Assembly: GCA_914767715.1 (NCBI GenBank)
Contig: OU612075.1
Location: forward strand, 6,572,001 to 6,636,000
DNA length: 64,000 bases
Direction: 5' to 3'
Source of the DNA: Membranipora membranacea
Lineage: Eukaryota; Bryozoa; Gymnolaemata; Cheilostomatida; Membraniporidae
This document shows, one piece after another, positions 12,201-24,400 of the stretch. Every line of letters begins with the position of its first letter. Position 1 is the stretch's first letter. Under the pieces are notes generated by a model. It was not told where the DNA came from, made no database searches, and saw nothing but the letters and a program-made list of their open reading frames with translations. A program made the translations under genes and the position numbers.

Positions 12201-15200
12201 ATTGACACTCTCACCAAATACTCTACTATCTCAGCAAAAATTAAAGAAACCTATTATAATAGTTCTTTCAAGCAAGTTACAAGATGACTTCTTACCAGGA
12301 ATGTCATTATCGATGAGTGTTGAGACGTGGAACTGTAGAAGTTTGACATCTTCAGCTATGATATGCGCAGCTGCTCCATTCTGTTCATTTCTCAGCAGCT
12401 GGTTGTTAGCTTTAACTATGTCAGCCAGTTTGTGGGTCAAATCATCCTATATGTAAATGAATTAAACATATGTTGTCGAGTTTTGGCAACAGATATTCTC
12501 AAGCCACAACAACACTCGGGGTATGGCATCTGGCTGCGAACAACATATATAGTTACTGCAACTCAAGGGTGAGCAAAACACACCCAGCATGTTGTGGTCC
12601 CAAATAATCACATTGGCGTCTTAATGTCAATGACAAGATGTACAGACTACTAGTACAATTTCCTGTCAAATACACGCAAAAATATCAAGCAAAAAAAGTG
12701 GTCTAAAAAGGACACAAAGATCACATACCTGATTCTTAGCCGAGCCAGCCATGACGACAGCTGGACGAACAGACAGAGGTGGTACAGGCAGCACAGTGAC
12801 TAACATCCAGTCAGGTCGAGCAAACTGAGGACTCAATCCCAGGATAACAATCTCATCCTCTGCAGACAAAAAATTTATAACTTATTACATGATTGCAGTG
12901 AATTTAATTTTACAAATTAAATTAAACTTAATAAGTTGTTCAGATATTCGTTCATGGATTCACAGCAAGCTCAAAGGTAATACTATCACCTGAGCTCACA
13001 TCATGGTGTGTAAGAATTCATCCTACCAACCCTGCTGTGCTTCATCTTTGAGAGTGTTGTGTACATTTGGAAGTTGTCTTCTCGCTGAAATTGGTTGCCT
13101 AGGGGAGCACAACTCAAAACTAGATACAAAATTCTACATTTTGGCAAAACTACTAATAGATACCTGTAATGCGCTTGAAGATCTCATGCACTCTCTCAGC
13201 TGTGAGTACCATCTTCTTCTCCTGTGTCTCCTCGTTGACATCTTTCCACTCAGCTGTGAGCTCCAGACATGTCCTTCTTATTTTGGGCTGATGACGACCG
13301 CAGCCACCATGTCCCTGATTAAATTAAATTTCAAGAATTAAAAATTTGACATAACCTTACATGCTATTCATGTAACACACATGCAGTACAAAACAACACA
13401 CTGGAGCTGTGGTGGTCATGTTGTGACAGAGTTTGATGGACAAACTGATGACATTGCCCTTATTATTTACAAACTCCCAGATTAACCTAGTTCGATATCC
13501 TTGCAGAAGTCAATAAACTATCAAAATAATTAGTCTCTCTCAGTCAAACTGCATGCAATGTATAAAACAGCTACTGGTCACCTCCACATAGCTCATACTT
13601 CTACATATAAAGTCACCGTTGCAACTGCTACCTACCTTTGCTGTCCAGCTATCAATTATACTTAGTTGCAGATACTTTTATTTTAATTACTGTTTGCCAA
13701 ATTCAAGGGGTTTTTATTGGTTTGGTTACGCTGCTACTTTTTTTGTTTGGGGGGGGGGGTACCTCCAAAACAAAAAAGGAGCCGCGTGACAAAGCTAGGT
13801 TTTTATATTTTCAACGTACACCTTTTTTTACTCGTAAAAATCTCTGGAGAAGGATTATTAAATTAAACAAACAAACCACCTTCTATTTAAAGTCAGTGGT
13901 GCAATTGTGACCTCCCTTTGCTTTCGCATTTATAGCTTACCTTCTTTTTTCCGTCGCCCTGTTCCTCTGCTTGATTCTCCTTATCAAACTCGTCTCCTCC
14001 CTCACACAGCTTCTTACCCTTACACAGATCATATATACCTGCCAGTCTCTTACGAGGGTGTAACTTTGTCTTAGATAGTACGCTTTTCACTGGTGCCCCA
14101 GCCTGTATAAAGAAATGAATGATAGAGTTTGTAACACAATGCCTATCATCTATGTGTATATCTATTTTCAAGCTTTAAAATCTCATATTCTTCCTCTGTT
14201 CTCTGATGTGCCATGCATTTATAAGTTATTTACACAAATATGGTAAGATTAAGATGGTTCATCTCTATATTATAGAGATGAACCATCTTAATCTTCCATA
14301 TTTGTTCCACTTAATGATCAAAACTGCAACTTCATAATCATCACACATCACCATTACCGCCAGTTCATGAGCAACAATGAGAAAATTTGGTTGCAATTAT
14401 TAGTTGTTGTAAAATATGTGGCAGGCTAACACATATAATGGATTCTCTTGTAGACAACTCACAGGGTCAATAAGCAGCTTTGAGCAGTAGAAGCACACAC
14501 ATCTCAGTACTTTGATGGTCTTTGTAAAGAATCCGATGTGATATACTGGTTTGGACAGCTCAATGTGGCCGAAATGTCCGGGACAGTCATTCATAGTGCC
14601 AGCACATGTCATACATCTGCAGAGAAAACACATAAAATATGAGGAAAACATCATCAATAATCCTGGTTTCACAGAGAGTCAATAGTTGTCTTTGATGCGC
14701 AATTCTCTTAGGAGACAGGGGCATGGTCAGAACATATTAATATATAGCATGCCTCTGCATCAACGGGCCTTAGGAGTGAAGTTGAGAAATTGCCGCATTT
14801 AGAGTATTCAACGAAACATACAGAGCTCACACTCTTGGGGGGTTTTAATCTTAATCTGCAAAACTTTGTCACCCATTCACTCTTATTGACATGGAAACTC
14901 TCAATTCGTTCACTGCTTGATGGAACTATATAGTCATAGTGAAATTTGTCTGATAGAAAGAGCAGAATAGCAGGGATCACAAGCAATAAATTTTGCTTGA
15001 ACAGCCTCATAATAAATTAAAGACCCATTTCTTACCAAAAAATCAGATCGCTTGCCTACCTGGAGTTTCTGTCTACAGTACCCTGACGCGGGTCATTGAG
15101 CCCTTGGAGTTTAGGTCTACCGCCCTCCATGGTCTCAGGGTACTTGATGCCTCCTTCTGTGACTGACATACTTCGCTAAAACACACAATCAGGTTTTAAG

Positions 15201-15666
15201 TAAGTTGTTGGTTGATGTTTGGTTCTGACAAAAAAGCAGTGAAATATCTGATCAGAACATTTTTTGAATCATATCTATCCATGACAGTAGTATATCACAA
15301 AACTGGCATACTTTGATAACAATGTGTTTAGCTTTCTCCGATTTTTCCTTGTTGAGAAGAAGATAAAGGTCTTGTTTTCAAATGATGAACATCTTGGTAG
15401 GACTTTGTGAGCGATTCAATAAAGAATTCGCTCCTATGACAATAGCATATCTAATCTTCACACCTCGAGCTTGAATCATATATTTTGTGTTACAGTAAAA
15501 TTTGACTCTCGTGTGCACAATATGAACATATAAAAACAATAAACTACACCCTTCGTGAGATCTTTTATAGCCTTACCAACTCATCTGGTGACAGGATACC
15601 AAACTGCACACGCTTGACCGTTCGCACTGTAGCTTTAGAATCGTTAGTCAAAGCATTGGTAGCCAT
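232..15666 (-). CDS. POLR2A: RNA polymerase II largest subunit RPB1, 25 coding exons, 3' end (CTD) outside the window
   Basis: Catalytic subunit that makes mRNA in the nucleus. Exons, transcript order: 15577-15666, 15060-15175, 14463-14616, 13941-14102, 13164-13314, 12729-12859, 12296-12446, 11825-11985, 11324-11494, 10906-11063, 10195-10405, 9184-9393, 8414-8662, 8021-8137, 7272-7490, 6650-6872, 4691-4901, 3878-4135, 3479-3645, 2950-3206, 2374-2598, 1927-2058, 1309-1449, 915-1059, 232-428. All introns are GT-AG and the sum is 4407 nt, exactly 1469 codons without a stop. The start gives [20 protein letters not shown], matching the RPB1 N-terminus. Landmarks: clamp zinc site C70, C73, C80, H83; catalytic NADFDGD with Asp 490, 492 and 494; bridge helix near 870-900; trigger loop near 1130-1145; foot and cleft domains after that. 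The heptad CTD is not reached. Odd points: several invariant active-site residues are changed and exon 14 is extra (see findings). The identification is certain; whether this is the only RPB1 copy is not. Confidence 0.97.
5175..6412. mobile_element. 1.24-kb near-perfect palindrome (foldback element) in RPB1 intron 16
   Basis: The left end CAAAGACCGATCCGAATATC (5175) is the inverse of the right end, which finishes GATATTCGGATCAGTCTTTG at 6412. The two arms of about 600 bp match almost base for base up to a centre near 5735, where GAATGCCAAAAA faces TTTTTTGGCATTC. There is no coding potential. This is a foldback, long-TIR type nonautonomous DNA element. The flanks TTATTAGG and ACATTACC do not give a clear target duplication. 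Confidence 0.85.
7751..7901. repeat. Imperfect inverted repeat in the intron between RPB1 exons 14 and 15
   Basis: ATATTCCAGAGTTGAGGCAA (7751) recurs inverted as TTGCCTCAACTCTGGGGTAT ending at 7901, with about 100 bp between the arms. It could be a small MITE. It would fold in the pre-mRNA between the two related exons 14 and 15. Confidence 0.75.
8021..8137 (-). CDS. POLR2A: RPB1 exon 14: in-frame 39-codon extra exon in the funnel region
   Basis: This 117-nt exon is bounded by a good acceptor (CAG/GATGAC) and donor (CAG/GTATTA), and both ends are phase 0. It codes residues 706-744, starting [15 protein letters not shown]. Removing it joins the end of exon 13 (KAIRKAR) to the start of exon 15 ([13 protein letters not shown]), which is the contiguous order in human RPB1 (KKAKQDVIEVIEKAHNN). 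The exon is therefore additional to the known protein, and its start resembles the start of exon 15. It may be a duplicated exon, used constitutively or as a cassette. The splice signals are seen; the usage is inferred. Confidence 0.8.
11283..11382. repeat. Partial duplication of the end of RPB1 exon 9 in the adjoining intron
   Basis: GATCCCCGTTATCAYGTATG followed by ATATATTTAGC occurs at 11283 in the intron and again at 11350 inside exon 9, 67 bp apart and nearly identical. On the minus strand both copies read roughly AKYII(H/R)DNGD. The intronic copy lies just past the exon 9 donor and has no splice site of its own that I can see, so it looks like a small tandem duplication and not an exon. 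Confidence 0.75.
14235..14304. repeat. 70-bp hairpin in RPB1 intron 3
   Basis: CAAATATGGTAAGATTAAGA at 14235 is mirrored by the inverse sequence ending CATATTTG at 14304. Arms of about 33 bp are broken only by one extra base, and the loop is a few bases. It is one of several snap-back sequences in this window. Confidence 0.8.
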
Positions 15667-15727
15667 GATTGGCACCAGTCAGGTTGACTTCCAGTTGTTG
15701 TGTTTTAGGTTTATCACTGACGACTGT
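15667..15727 (-). other. RPB1 5'-UTR segment with upstream UTR intron
   Basis: A strong acceptor (TTCTGCAG/ACAGTC, exon start 15727) lies 61 bp before the RPB1 start codon, implying a noncoding upstream exon. On the same strand a good donor GACT/GTGAGTAC ends a candidate noncoding exon at 18152. If both are used, the 2.4 kb between them, including the minisatellite, is a 5'-UTR intron and the promoter lies near 18200-18400. The donor pairing and promoter position are inferences. Confidence 0.5.
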
Positions 15728-16469
15728 CTGCAGAATAAAACGTTGATTGGTGGTTAGTACACAATATATATATATATATACATTTATATATCGCCCAGTA
15801 AAACCAAAAATTATAGCTGCCCATTATCAATAGTTGACGTGATTGCCTCATTTCAAGATCACATGCCTGGTATTTCAATGATCTTACACTTTTTGTCAGA
15901 AGAAGGTAATGGCATGATGAGTAAGCCTGCTCTCAATCAATTCATTGGGAGCAGAGAGCACACTACACCTACATGGATCTAAAGGTTGCTTGCATGGACT
16001 ATACCTAGCACTATTATGAGCTTTCAATCAAAACCTTTCTCAGTAAATCCAGTGAAGCAATGAGCAAGGGGGAGAAAAAGTCTCCGACCCTGCTTAAATG
16101 AACCCTAGCTAGAGGCTAGAACCAATGAACTAAACCTAGTGACATTGCTAGAACCACAGCATTTCCTAAGTTAGGATATGCAGGATATACAGTAGAAAAG
16201 AGTAGTAGTCTAACCGAGGTAACTACGAAAAATACTCTAGTAGTTCTTCAGTACTAAACATAGACCTACCAACTTGGCCTACCTACTACACAACGTCCAC
16301 AGACATAGAGAGATAGACTCCCTACAGTTGGGAGTTTATTCATTGGGCTCATGCCTACCTACTACTACTACTACCTACTACATACATACAAACAAACATA
16401 ATCTAAGCATACATCTATTCATTCATATAATTCAATCCATTGCTTGACACTGACAGCAGGGAGAATTAC

Positions 16470-17800
16470 AGTGCATATACAGACTAGGCCTCTATGTTAC
16501 AAGTACAAGATACCTAATATCCTACTGAGTGTATGTGCAGACTGGGCCTTCAGGGCACAGGTACAAGATACATAAAATACTACTGACTGCAGACTTGGCC
16601 ATCAACACACTTACAAGATACCTAATATTCTACTGAGTGCATATGCAAACTGGGCCTTTATGATACAATTAAAAGATACCTAGTATTCTACTGAGTGTAT
16701 GTGCAGACTGGGCCTTTATGATACAATTAAAAGATACCTAATATTCTACTGAGTGTATGTGCAGACTGGGCCTTCAGGGAATAAGTACAAGATACATAAA
16801 ATACAACTGACTGCAGACTTGGCCATCAACACACTTACAAGATACCTGATATTCTACTGAGTGCATATTATGCAAACTGGGCCTTTATGATACAATTAAA
16901 AAATACCTGGCCTCTATTCTACAAGTACAAGATACATAGTTTTCTTCTGACTGCAGACTTGGCCTTCTACGCACTTACAAGATACCTAATAGTCTACTGA
17001 GTGCATATACAGACTAGGCCTCTATGTTGCAAGTACAAGATACATAATTTTCTACTGACTGCAGACTTGGCCTTCTACACACTTACAAGATACCTAATAT
17101 TCTACTGAGTGCATATACAGACTAGGCCTCTATGTTACAAGTACAAGATACATAATTATTCTACTGACTGCAGACTTGGCCTTCTACGCACTTACAAGAT
17201 ACCTAATATTCTACTGAGTGCATATACAGACTAGGCCTCTATGTTACAAGTACAAGATACATAATATACTACTGACTGCAGACTTGGCCTTCAACACACT
17301 TACAAGATACCTAATATCCTACTGAGTGTATGTGCAGACTGGGCCTTCAGGGCACAGGTACAAGATACATAAAATACTACTGACTGCAAACTTGGCCATC
17401 AACACACTTACAAGATACCTAATATTCTACTGAGTGTATGTGCAGACTGGGCCTTCAGGGCACAAGTACAAGATACATAAAATACTACTGACTGCAAACT
17501 GGGCCTTTATGATACACTTACAAGATACCTAATATTCTACTGAGTGCATATACAGACTAGGCCTCTATGTTACAAGTACAAGATACATAAAATACTACTG
17601 ACTGCAGACTTGGCCATCAACACAATTACAAAATACCTAATATTCTACTGAGTGTATGTGCAGACTGGGCCTTCAGGGCACAAGAATAAGATACATAAAA
17701 TACTACTGTCTGCACACTTGGCTTGACACCAATAAAAGATAGGCCTACTTATATTCTACTGACTGCGGACTGGGCCTTAATAACACACAAGTAAAGATAC
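16470..17800. repeat. Dimeric minisatellite, about 1.3 kb
   Basis: Two alternating half-units of roughly 50-56 bp repeat for over 1.3 kb. Half-unit A contains AAGATACCTAATATTCTACT then GAGTGCATATACAGACTAGG; half-unit B contains AAGATACATAA then CTACTGACTGCAGACTTGG. The A-B dimer of about 106-110 bp is the higher-order unit. Copies diverge by point changes and some junctions are A-A. There are no ORFs. It lies upstream of the RPB1 start codon, probably in the 5'-UTR intron. Confidence 0.9.
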
Positions 17801-17872
17801 ATCAGTTTCATGTATAATAAATAATTATTCATAAATAAACAGACAGAGTGGTACTGTCATAGGACTACCTAT

Positions 17873-18098
17873 GGGGTCTTTCAATTAGAAACAGCCAAAA
17901 TCACCAACTGATTGCTCACTCAGTGAGTGAGTGATCCCTGCCAGGCTCTCGCTCTCAAATCCCTCAGCCATAGATAGATGGAACTATTTACATTCTGAGT
18001 GAGCAATTTGGGAACGAAATTGTGTCTAATTTTGAGCAATGTGATAGTTGTGATAACTTGCTTTAGTAAAGCATCGCTCTTTCTATTTGAAAGACCCC
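17873..18098. mobile_element. Short MITE with GGGTCTTTCAATTA inverted ends, copy 1
   Basis: A 226-bp element opens with GGGGTCTTTCAATTAGAAAC and closes with TATTTGAAAGACCCC. Its inside matches 38877-39114, including ACATTCTGAGTGAGC and GGGACGAAATTGT or close variants. It is noncoding with terminal inverted repeats of about 15 bp, so it is a nonautonomous DNA transposon. Confidence 0.8.
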
Positions 18099-18352
18099 CT
18101 GCATTTCCTGAAGTAGTCATAATGGTACAGCAGAGAAAGAAAAGTACTCACAGTCAACAGTATAGTTGATAAGTTGTTGATTGATTGTTGGTGTGTCTGG
18201 TTACTACTCTTCTCCAGTAACTAATAACAGCAGGTTGACAGGTTAACACTGGCTAACAAAGCTCATCAGCAGAAAATAGATAGTAAGCAATATCTAGCAG
18301 AGGTTCAGTAGGTTTTGCTGTTGTAGATGCGATAGGTGTGTGCTGAAATAGG

Positions 18353-19914
18353 ATTCTTTCCAAAAATAGTTTTAACTGTTGTCTGAAGAATTTTCAAACT
18401 TGCCTCCAATATTTATTATAAACATTTGAACTGTTGACCTGTAACACGATTGGCCAGTAGATCGAAATTTAAGGACAGATAACTCCTTACAAAACAAAGA
18501 CCCATCGTGCTAGTAATTGCATTCAACAGACTATAATATTACAATACAACGACAATTGACTACTAAATAGATATTGGTGTCAGTATATGTACAAAATTGT
18601 AAGACAGGTAAATCACATAAATTATAAATAAACAGAGATCTGCCATCATCATCCTTCTTGACAACTTTGCCTAGAGTTCATGAGAAAGCCTTCAGTTGTT
18701 AGGTCAATCAGTAAGGAATAGACTAGACTTTATCATCCTTAGACAGACTGATTGACACACAAATATGTATATTTACATATAAATGTATGTCATATGTCTG
18801 AAAAAAGGCTAATTCATTTGATACCACAACCAAGTTCAAATTTGTAGTGGAGGAAAAAAATAGCAGCTCTTGCTCTCAAATTCATTGATTATTTTTATCA
18901 TCCAAAGTTTAGAAGTGTACCATCAATCTCTCTTTCAACGCATAAGTGAAGATATGTGACAAGAAATTTGCAAAGTATCCAGTTGGACAACCAAAGTGTG
19001 TACAACTTCTGGAAAATGTTGCCACAGAAACGATAATTTGGCTCCAGGCAGACTTCAACTGCAGACCAGAAGGAAGTAGTGTTCTAGAATCTAGGATATT
19101 CTTTTTTAGGCACTGCAAAGGCAATTTCAAAGGTAGTCTGATCAATTATTAAACCAACTCACCAGATGTAAAATTGTGTCACGAATTCAACTGTGTTTTT
19201 ATTTTTTAGATCAGAGCACTGGATCAAAAGTTAGGGGGGATTTGGTGACGCAAATTTTCAGCAAAATCTCAATAATGATAAAGTGTCCCTGGCACCCAAC
19301 ATTCTTGACGTCGCGTCATACATAGTTACTGAGCAATGCACTCCTCTAGCTTATCTATAATGTGTGCATTTCTTTCATCTAAGTGTCTAGCTGTACTAAT
19401 TCTACCCTGATCACAATGCAATTTTCAGATTTGTTCTAGGACCAATACATCAGGAGATAGTGAGCCATCAAACACCAACATTCTGAGTCGATTTGTTAAT
19501 ATGCTGTATATCAAAACGTATGAAGGCTATAACACAGAGTTATTCATACTAGGGTGGCATACAGTTTCACAGGATTGCTTTTCTTGTACTAATATTACCC
19601 TTGTGATCATGATGCAATGTTCAGATCTAGGACCGATATCACAGGATATAGAGGGCTGTCAAACAGAGAGAGGGAGAGAGTTTACAGTAATAAAGATGAA
19701 TGAGGGGGTGAGATGAGATAAGCCTAGATACTCAGAAACTTCTGGATCTAAATCATACAATCTAATAGAACTTGTTCACACCAAACAATGGAAACTGTTA
19801 TATACAACTTAAAAATCTTGCATGAATATGTTGATCTAAGTTTGGAAGTAATCTATGCTCTTAAATTTGTGGAATAAAACACCATACTATTTAATTAAGT
19901 CTATTTGCATAAAC
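18353..19914. other. Gene-free stretch
   Basis: I see no exon with convincing splice sites or recognisable protein here. A diverged direct duplication of about 100 bp is present: segments near 19384-19475 and 19578-19680 share patterns such as CAATTTTCAGAT / CAATGTTCAGAT and CTAGGACC. A short open frame at 18946-19152 shows no family signature. Confidence 0.5.
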
Positions 19915-21130
19915 CAGTCAAAGAGCTGTTATGTTCCAAGCAGGGTTGTTTTTACGATGAGCCCTGTATTTTGCATGTTTCAACTTACATATTAGTGGAG
20001 AGGTGATAACTGGTTTGCCTATAGGTACACATATATTCTTGATAGAAAAATGCTCATCATTTATAATGACAATACATAATCCTGGAACTTCTCAACTTTC
20101 ACATTGAGTGAGTTTTCATTGTACATGAAATCCCAATTTGTCTTGGCTAGCTCCTTTGTCAGGGATACCTTCAAATCAGGGGTTATTTCCCTTTTTTTGA
20201 CAGTATGATACCTTGGGTGTAGTTGCAATATGATGGATCAAGTGAAATTGCAGAGTGGTCATTTGTGCTTATTGGAGCAAGTTTTGTGCAATTGTCATAG
20301 TACTCGGCGATATCTGTGAAGACGAGATCCAAGGTATTACTCTCTCTGGTAGCAAAGGAGACTATTTGTTTAATAGGGAACAGGACAGATATATGTCTAG
20401 TGTCAAGATCATTAAAATCACCGCATATGATGAAACGAGCTGATCAATACTGTAGCCAGGAATTTGGCTATACTTGAATCCAAATGATCAATTGTTTCTT
20501 CTTTTATACATTTGGATAGGTTCGGAGGATGATACACAAGTCCAATAATCACTGGATTGTGATTAGAGTTATGCAGGGCGATGTAACAACCAGCAAGCAG
20601 ATACATGTTGATTAGTGTATCTTTGAAGGCATTTGCGCGAAAACTCATTTCTTGCCTAAATGGCAACTCCGCCTCCTTTTCTGTTTACTCTATGGGTAAA
20701 GTGAACGTTGAAATCTGCTATCTTGTATAGTTTCTCTTTGGCCTTAGTTAGCCAGGACTCAGTTAGCAGTAAGAAATCATAGTTTGAAGATAGTAGCTTT
20801 AGTTCTTCAAACTTTTCTGAGTTGAGGGATCGCATGTTGTGGAAATAAATTCTTGGATGTCTGTATTCACCATTTGTGATGTTTTTGTTATTTATGTTGT
20901 CCCTTTGCATATATAATCAAGCAGTTGGAGGTTTCAAGATGAATAACGAGGTTTTTCAACCATCCATATTGAACTGTAGCTATTAAGTCTTACTCCATTT
21001 TCTAGACACTCTTCTAAAGATTGCTCATCGGTAAAAACTATCTTGACGGTACGTGTATGAATATCTTTTTTACAATGCGATTACATGCAGCGCCTGGATA
21101 TTTTGCTTGTATGTCTTGCTGCATTGTAAT
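19915..21130 (-). pseudogene. Decayed CR1/Jockey-like LINE: ORF1 end plus endonuclease domain
   Basis: The minus strand carries an endonuclease (EEP) domain in pieces. Seen in order: HNMRSLNSEKFEELK and DFLLLTESWLTK (20656-20910); GLVYHPPNL; GDFNDLD; SNTLDLVFTD; and NDHSAI. These are the usual LINE endonuclease motifs, with catalytic Glu, Asp and His positions still readable. Downstream comes the linker that precedes reverse transcriptase (KNICVPIGKPVITSPL, to about 19923). Upstream, RTVKIVFTDEQSLEECLENG (about 21000-21060) looks like the end of a gag-like ORF1. Frameshifts near 20660 and 20060, a stop, and the lack of a following RT show that the copy is dead. Such elements nick DNA and reverse-transcribe at the nick. 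Confidence 0.75.
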
Positions 21131-21441
21131 AGCAATAATATGCTTGGCATCAAATAATATATCAAATAACATTGTGATAGCATAAAGAAAATGTATGAAA
21201 AATAATTGTACAACAAAATTCAGCTATTTCACATAATCGATAATTACCTATTTGGCTCCTATGATTTCTCTGCAGCAAATATATCTGGTATGTGTATGAA
21301 TTGTCACTGTATATACGGCCATATACAATTACAACAAATAATATCTATGAATACAACGATGCATCTTTGTCTCTGTGACACACTTTCTAGAGTGAAGTCC
21401 CTATAATTTAGGCTTAAGTGCTAACAAAAGAAAACATCATA

Positions 21442-24400
21442 ACGAGCATAGTAGTCAACGGACAGATCCCTAAAAAGTGGCTCCGTTAAGGCGTTTCGTG
21501 ATATCGGAAGGAACAAAGCACCACCATATATCAAATCGAAGCTAGGACTCTAGGGAATAAGAATATTTTGGTAGTAAAAGATTTAAATTGGGGGGCACAC
21601 CTGAATCGGAGGGTTAAAGAGAGGAAACTTCAAATTTGTCAAAAATATACCTATTTGCATTACACATCACAGAGAGTGTTCCTATCACAATAAATTTGGT
21701 TTACACAGTTATTTTAGATTAATACATAGTGAGTGACATAAAAATAGTTGACAAAACTTTCTTGGATTTTTATGCTGCCGGATATTTCGAGGGCACCAAA
21801 AAATTAGTGTGATTTGGTTATACTGTAGACGAGGACTTTTTTTTCGTTTTTCAGATTCACCCAAGTGTACAGAGGCTAGATTCACATGTTTGTTTCACTT
21901 CCTGAAAGTCTCAAAACTAAAACTTAAATATTTTTTAAGCTATGGTCATTTCAAATATGAAGAATTTATTCGGAGTTGTCCCGACAGCGAATTACAAATG
22001 CATTTTCACTTGCCGATCTTTGAATAAAATTAATTTTCCAAATGTAGATTTAGAATAAATCACTTGCTGCCACCCTTCTTAACATGGTTGAGTATAATTT
22101 TGTCTCTGCTTAACTTTAAATATGTTATTATTAATTTCCTTCACTATTCAATGAATGATGATTATTGGAACAATTTTTTGAAGATTGAGATTATTGTCTG
22201 ATGTCACCTTGTTTCTAATTTAAAAAAATGGTGTATAAGAAAGTATAGTAACCTACTGTCATTATAAGAGCTTCAAAACGTAAAACAACATTTGTGATCG
22301 GACAAGGCAGTCCTACATCCTACACCGCTGAGATATGACCAAATTATTCTTGTGTCGATGTTTATTGAATTGTCTTGAAAGTTAAAATGCACAAGGATCC
22401 CCCAGGCCAGCAGTTTAGTAACAACTTGATAGAGCACTGTCCCAAAAGGCCACTGAGCTACAAATAATACACAAGCAAGCAAACCGTCTCCAGGTTTGCT
22501 GACACAACAATCTCTTTCATAGGGTGTGAAAAGAATGAACTGCAAGAGATGCGTCTTTGGTTGTCAGCCTTAACTTTTTGAGAGGCCAAGTGTATATTCT
22601 TCGTTGTCAACAAAATGAAAGTGAGTCGACAAATTTTTCAAGCGTCTATTAGTATGACTGAGGTTCAACAGAGAAACCAGATAGACGTGTGATCGTCATT
22701 TACAAGCACAGTCTGATCAGGATCATCTAGCTATTGAGGCACAATACAACAACAGCTGTCAGTAATACATAATGAAAAGAGTCTCACACCGGACTGCCTA
22801 GATCAGATAGTATTTTATAAGTCAAGTAACCTATTCCTATACCAGTTTTTATATGGCAGTAAGATCTCACTAGAGCCAGGCATTAAAAAAGCAAGCGATT
22901 TATAATCAGGTTTCTCCATCGAACCAACAACACCCCTATCCTGTAGGTGAACATATTCTAATACATGCCTCAAAGATTTGGTATGTTTGTTTTCAACTTC
23001 ATCAACAAATTAAAAATTTTGAAATTAGAGTGTATTTGGGTGCGGCAGAGATAAGGCCAACATGCGCAATCAGGGTGTTAAGGTTTTTTGTTTTTTGAGG
23101 TACCAGTCCATACACCATACGAGATGTGGCAAAAATACGTGATGAAAAAAGTCAGCACCTCAAGACAGGAAGTAGCACCTGAGTGCCAAAGGTGGCCTGA
23201 GTCTTTTTGTATTCCAGGTTGTTGGACAGTTTGTTCCACAGGGCCGACATTTGATAGGAGGCGCACGGGTGTCGGTTTGCTAATGAAGTTAGATTAAATG
23301 AGTTAAATGTGCTCTGTGAGCAGATTAAAGTTTCAATTTATAATGTTTGATTTCTTAAAAGGGTTTGGGATGAAGTTAATCTTTCTGATTTTAAATAGTT
23401 ATAATAACTTGTGCTGGCTGTATCTGCGTTGCCTGACATCTCAATAAGTTCCATATAATCCAAAAAACCATCACAGTTTCACACATTCCAAAGGCTGATA
23501 AAAAATCATGATACAGTTTAGCATTAACACACATGGTTTTTGGCAATTTTTGAAAACAGTATAATTGTTATTCCGATTTTATCCCATCATTCTGTTACAG
23601 ATAAAAGGGGCAGTGTAAATTGGAATTTAAAAATGGAGATAAAGTCGGACCCAGAACTTTTAAATAACTGAGGAACCCAATCGTTTATAGTACCTGCCTC
23701 AGAACATATTCTTATTGACCACCTAAATCCTTCTGTAATATGCAAGGCAGGACCTGAAGTGCTCAATTGAACACGGCTTAAACACATATGGGATAATTCT
23801 GAGAGCAGGACATGTCGATGGAGGGTATCAAAACTCTGAGTTTCATTCACTCATGGCTGTCAAAACTTTGTGAGCTAGCAATGAAAGTACCTTATTGGTT
23901 GATATATATTCCCTTAACTGCAGTGCGCCATCATTGAATTCAAAAGTTGAGTCGCAAAGGGTGGGGACTTGTCTGCTGATGCAGCTTTGAAATAGGTCCC
24001 GAACAAGCTAACCATGTCATAGCTGCACTCATTGGAGATGCCAAAAAAGACGCTCCGCCCGCGTGAAAAGCTGCTCGATCTCCCAAGAACGGACGGTCTT
24101 GATGGAGCTCATGTAAATTGCTAAAAGTATGGCAAGACAGGCTTTTCTGGCAGAAGCAGCGAACAATAGCAAAGCAAAGATGTCTTCAATCATCAATAAC
24201 ATGGCAGACGAGATACTATGCAATGCTGTTGCTTCGGTGCTTGAGTTGCATTTTATGTGAAATGCTTGGGTGGGAGGGGATAGCAAGGAGGGAAAAAACT
24301 TGTGCCAGGTGGTCTGTTACATTTCACACAAGTTTCTTCATCACACATCGGCTGAAGAAATTGGCTAATCATGAGTTGTCATTCAGACAAATACACAGGG

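Noticed and set aside
232-15666. RPB1 as a pseudogene
   Set aside because: All 25 exons join in frame over 1469 codons with good splice sites and no stop; the catalytic Asp triad and zinc ligands are intact.
16470-17800. CRISPR-like array
   Set aside because: Repeats are contiguous, diverged and dimeric, with no unique spacers, and the surrounding genes are animal nuclear genes. It is a minisatellite.
18946-19152. Open frame of 68 codons on the plus strand
   Set aside because: No splice support, no family motif, and an equally long frame on the opposite strand; consistent with chance.
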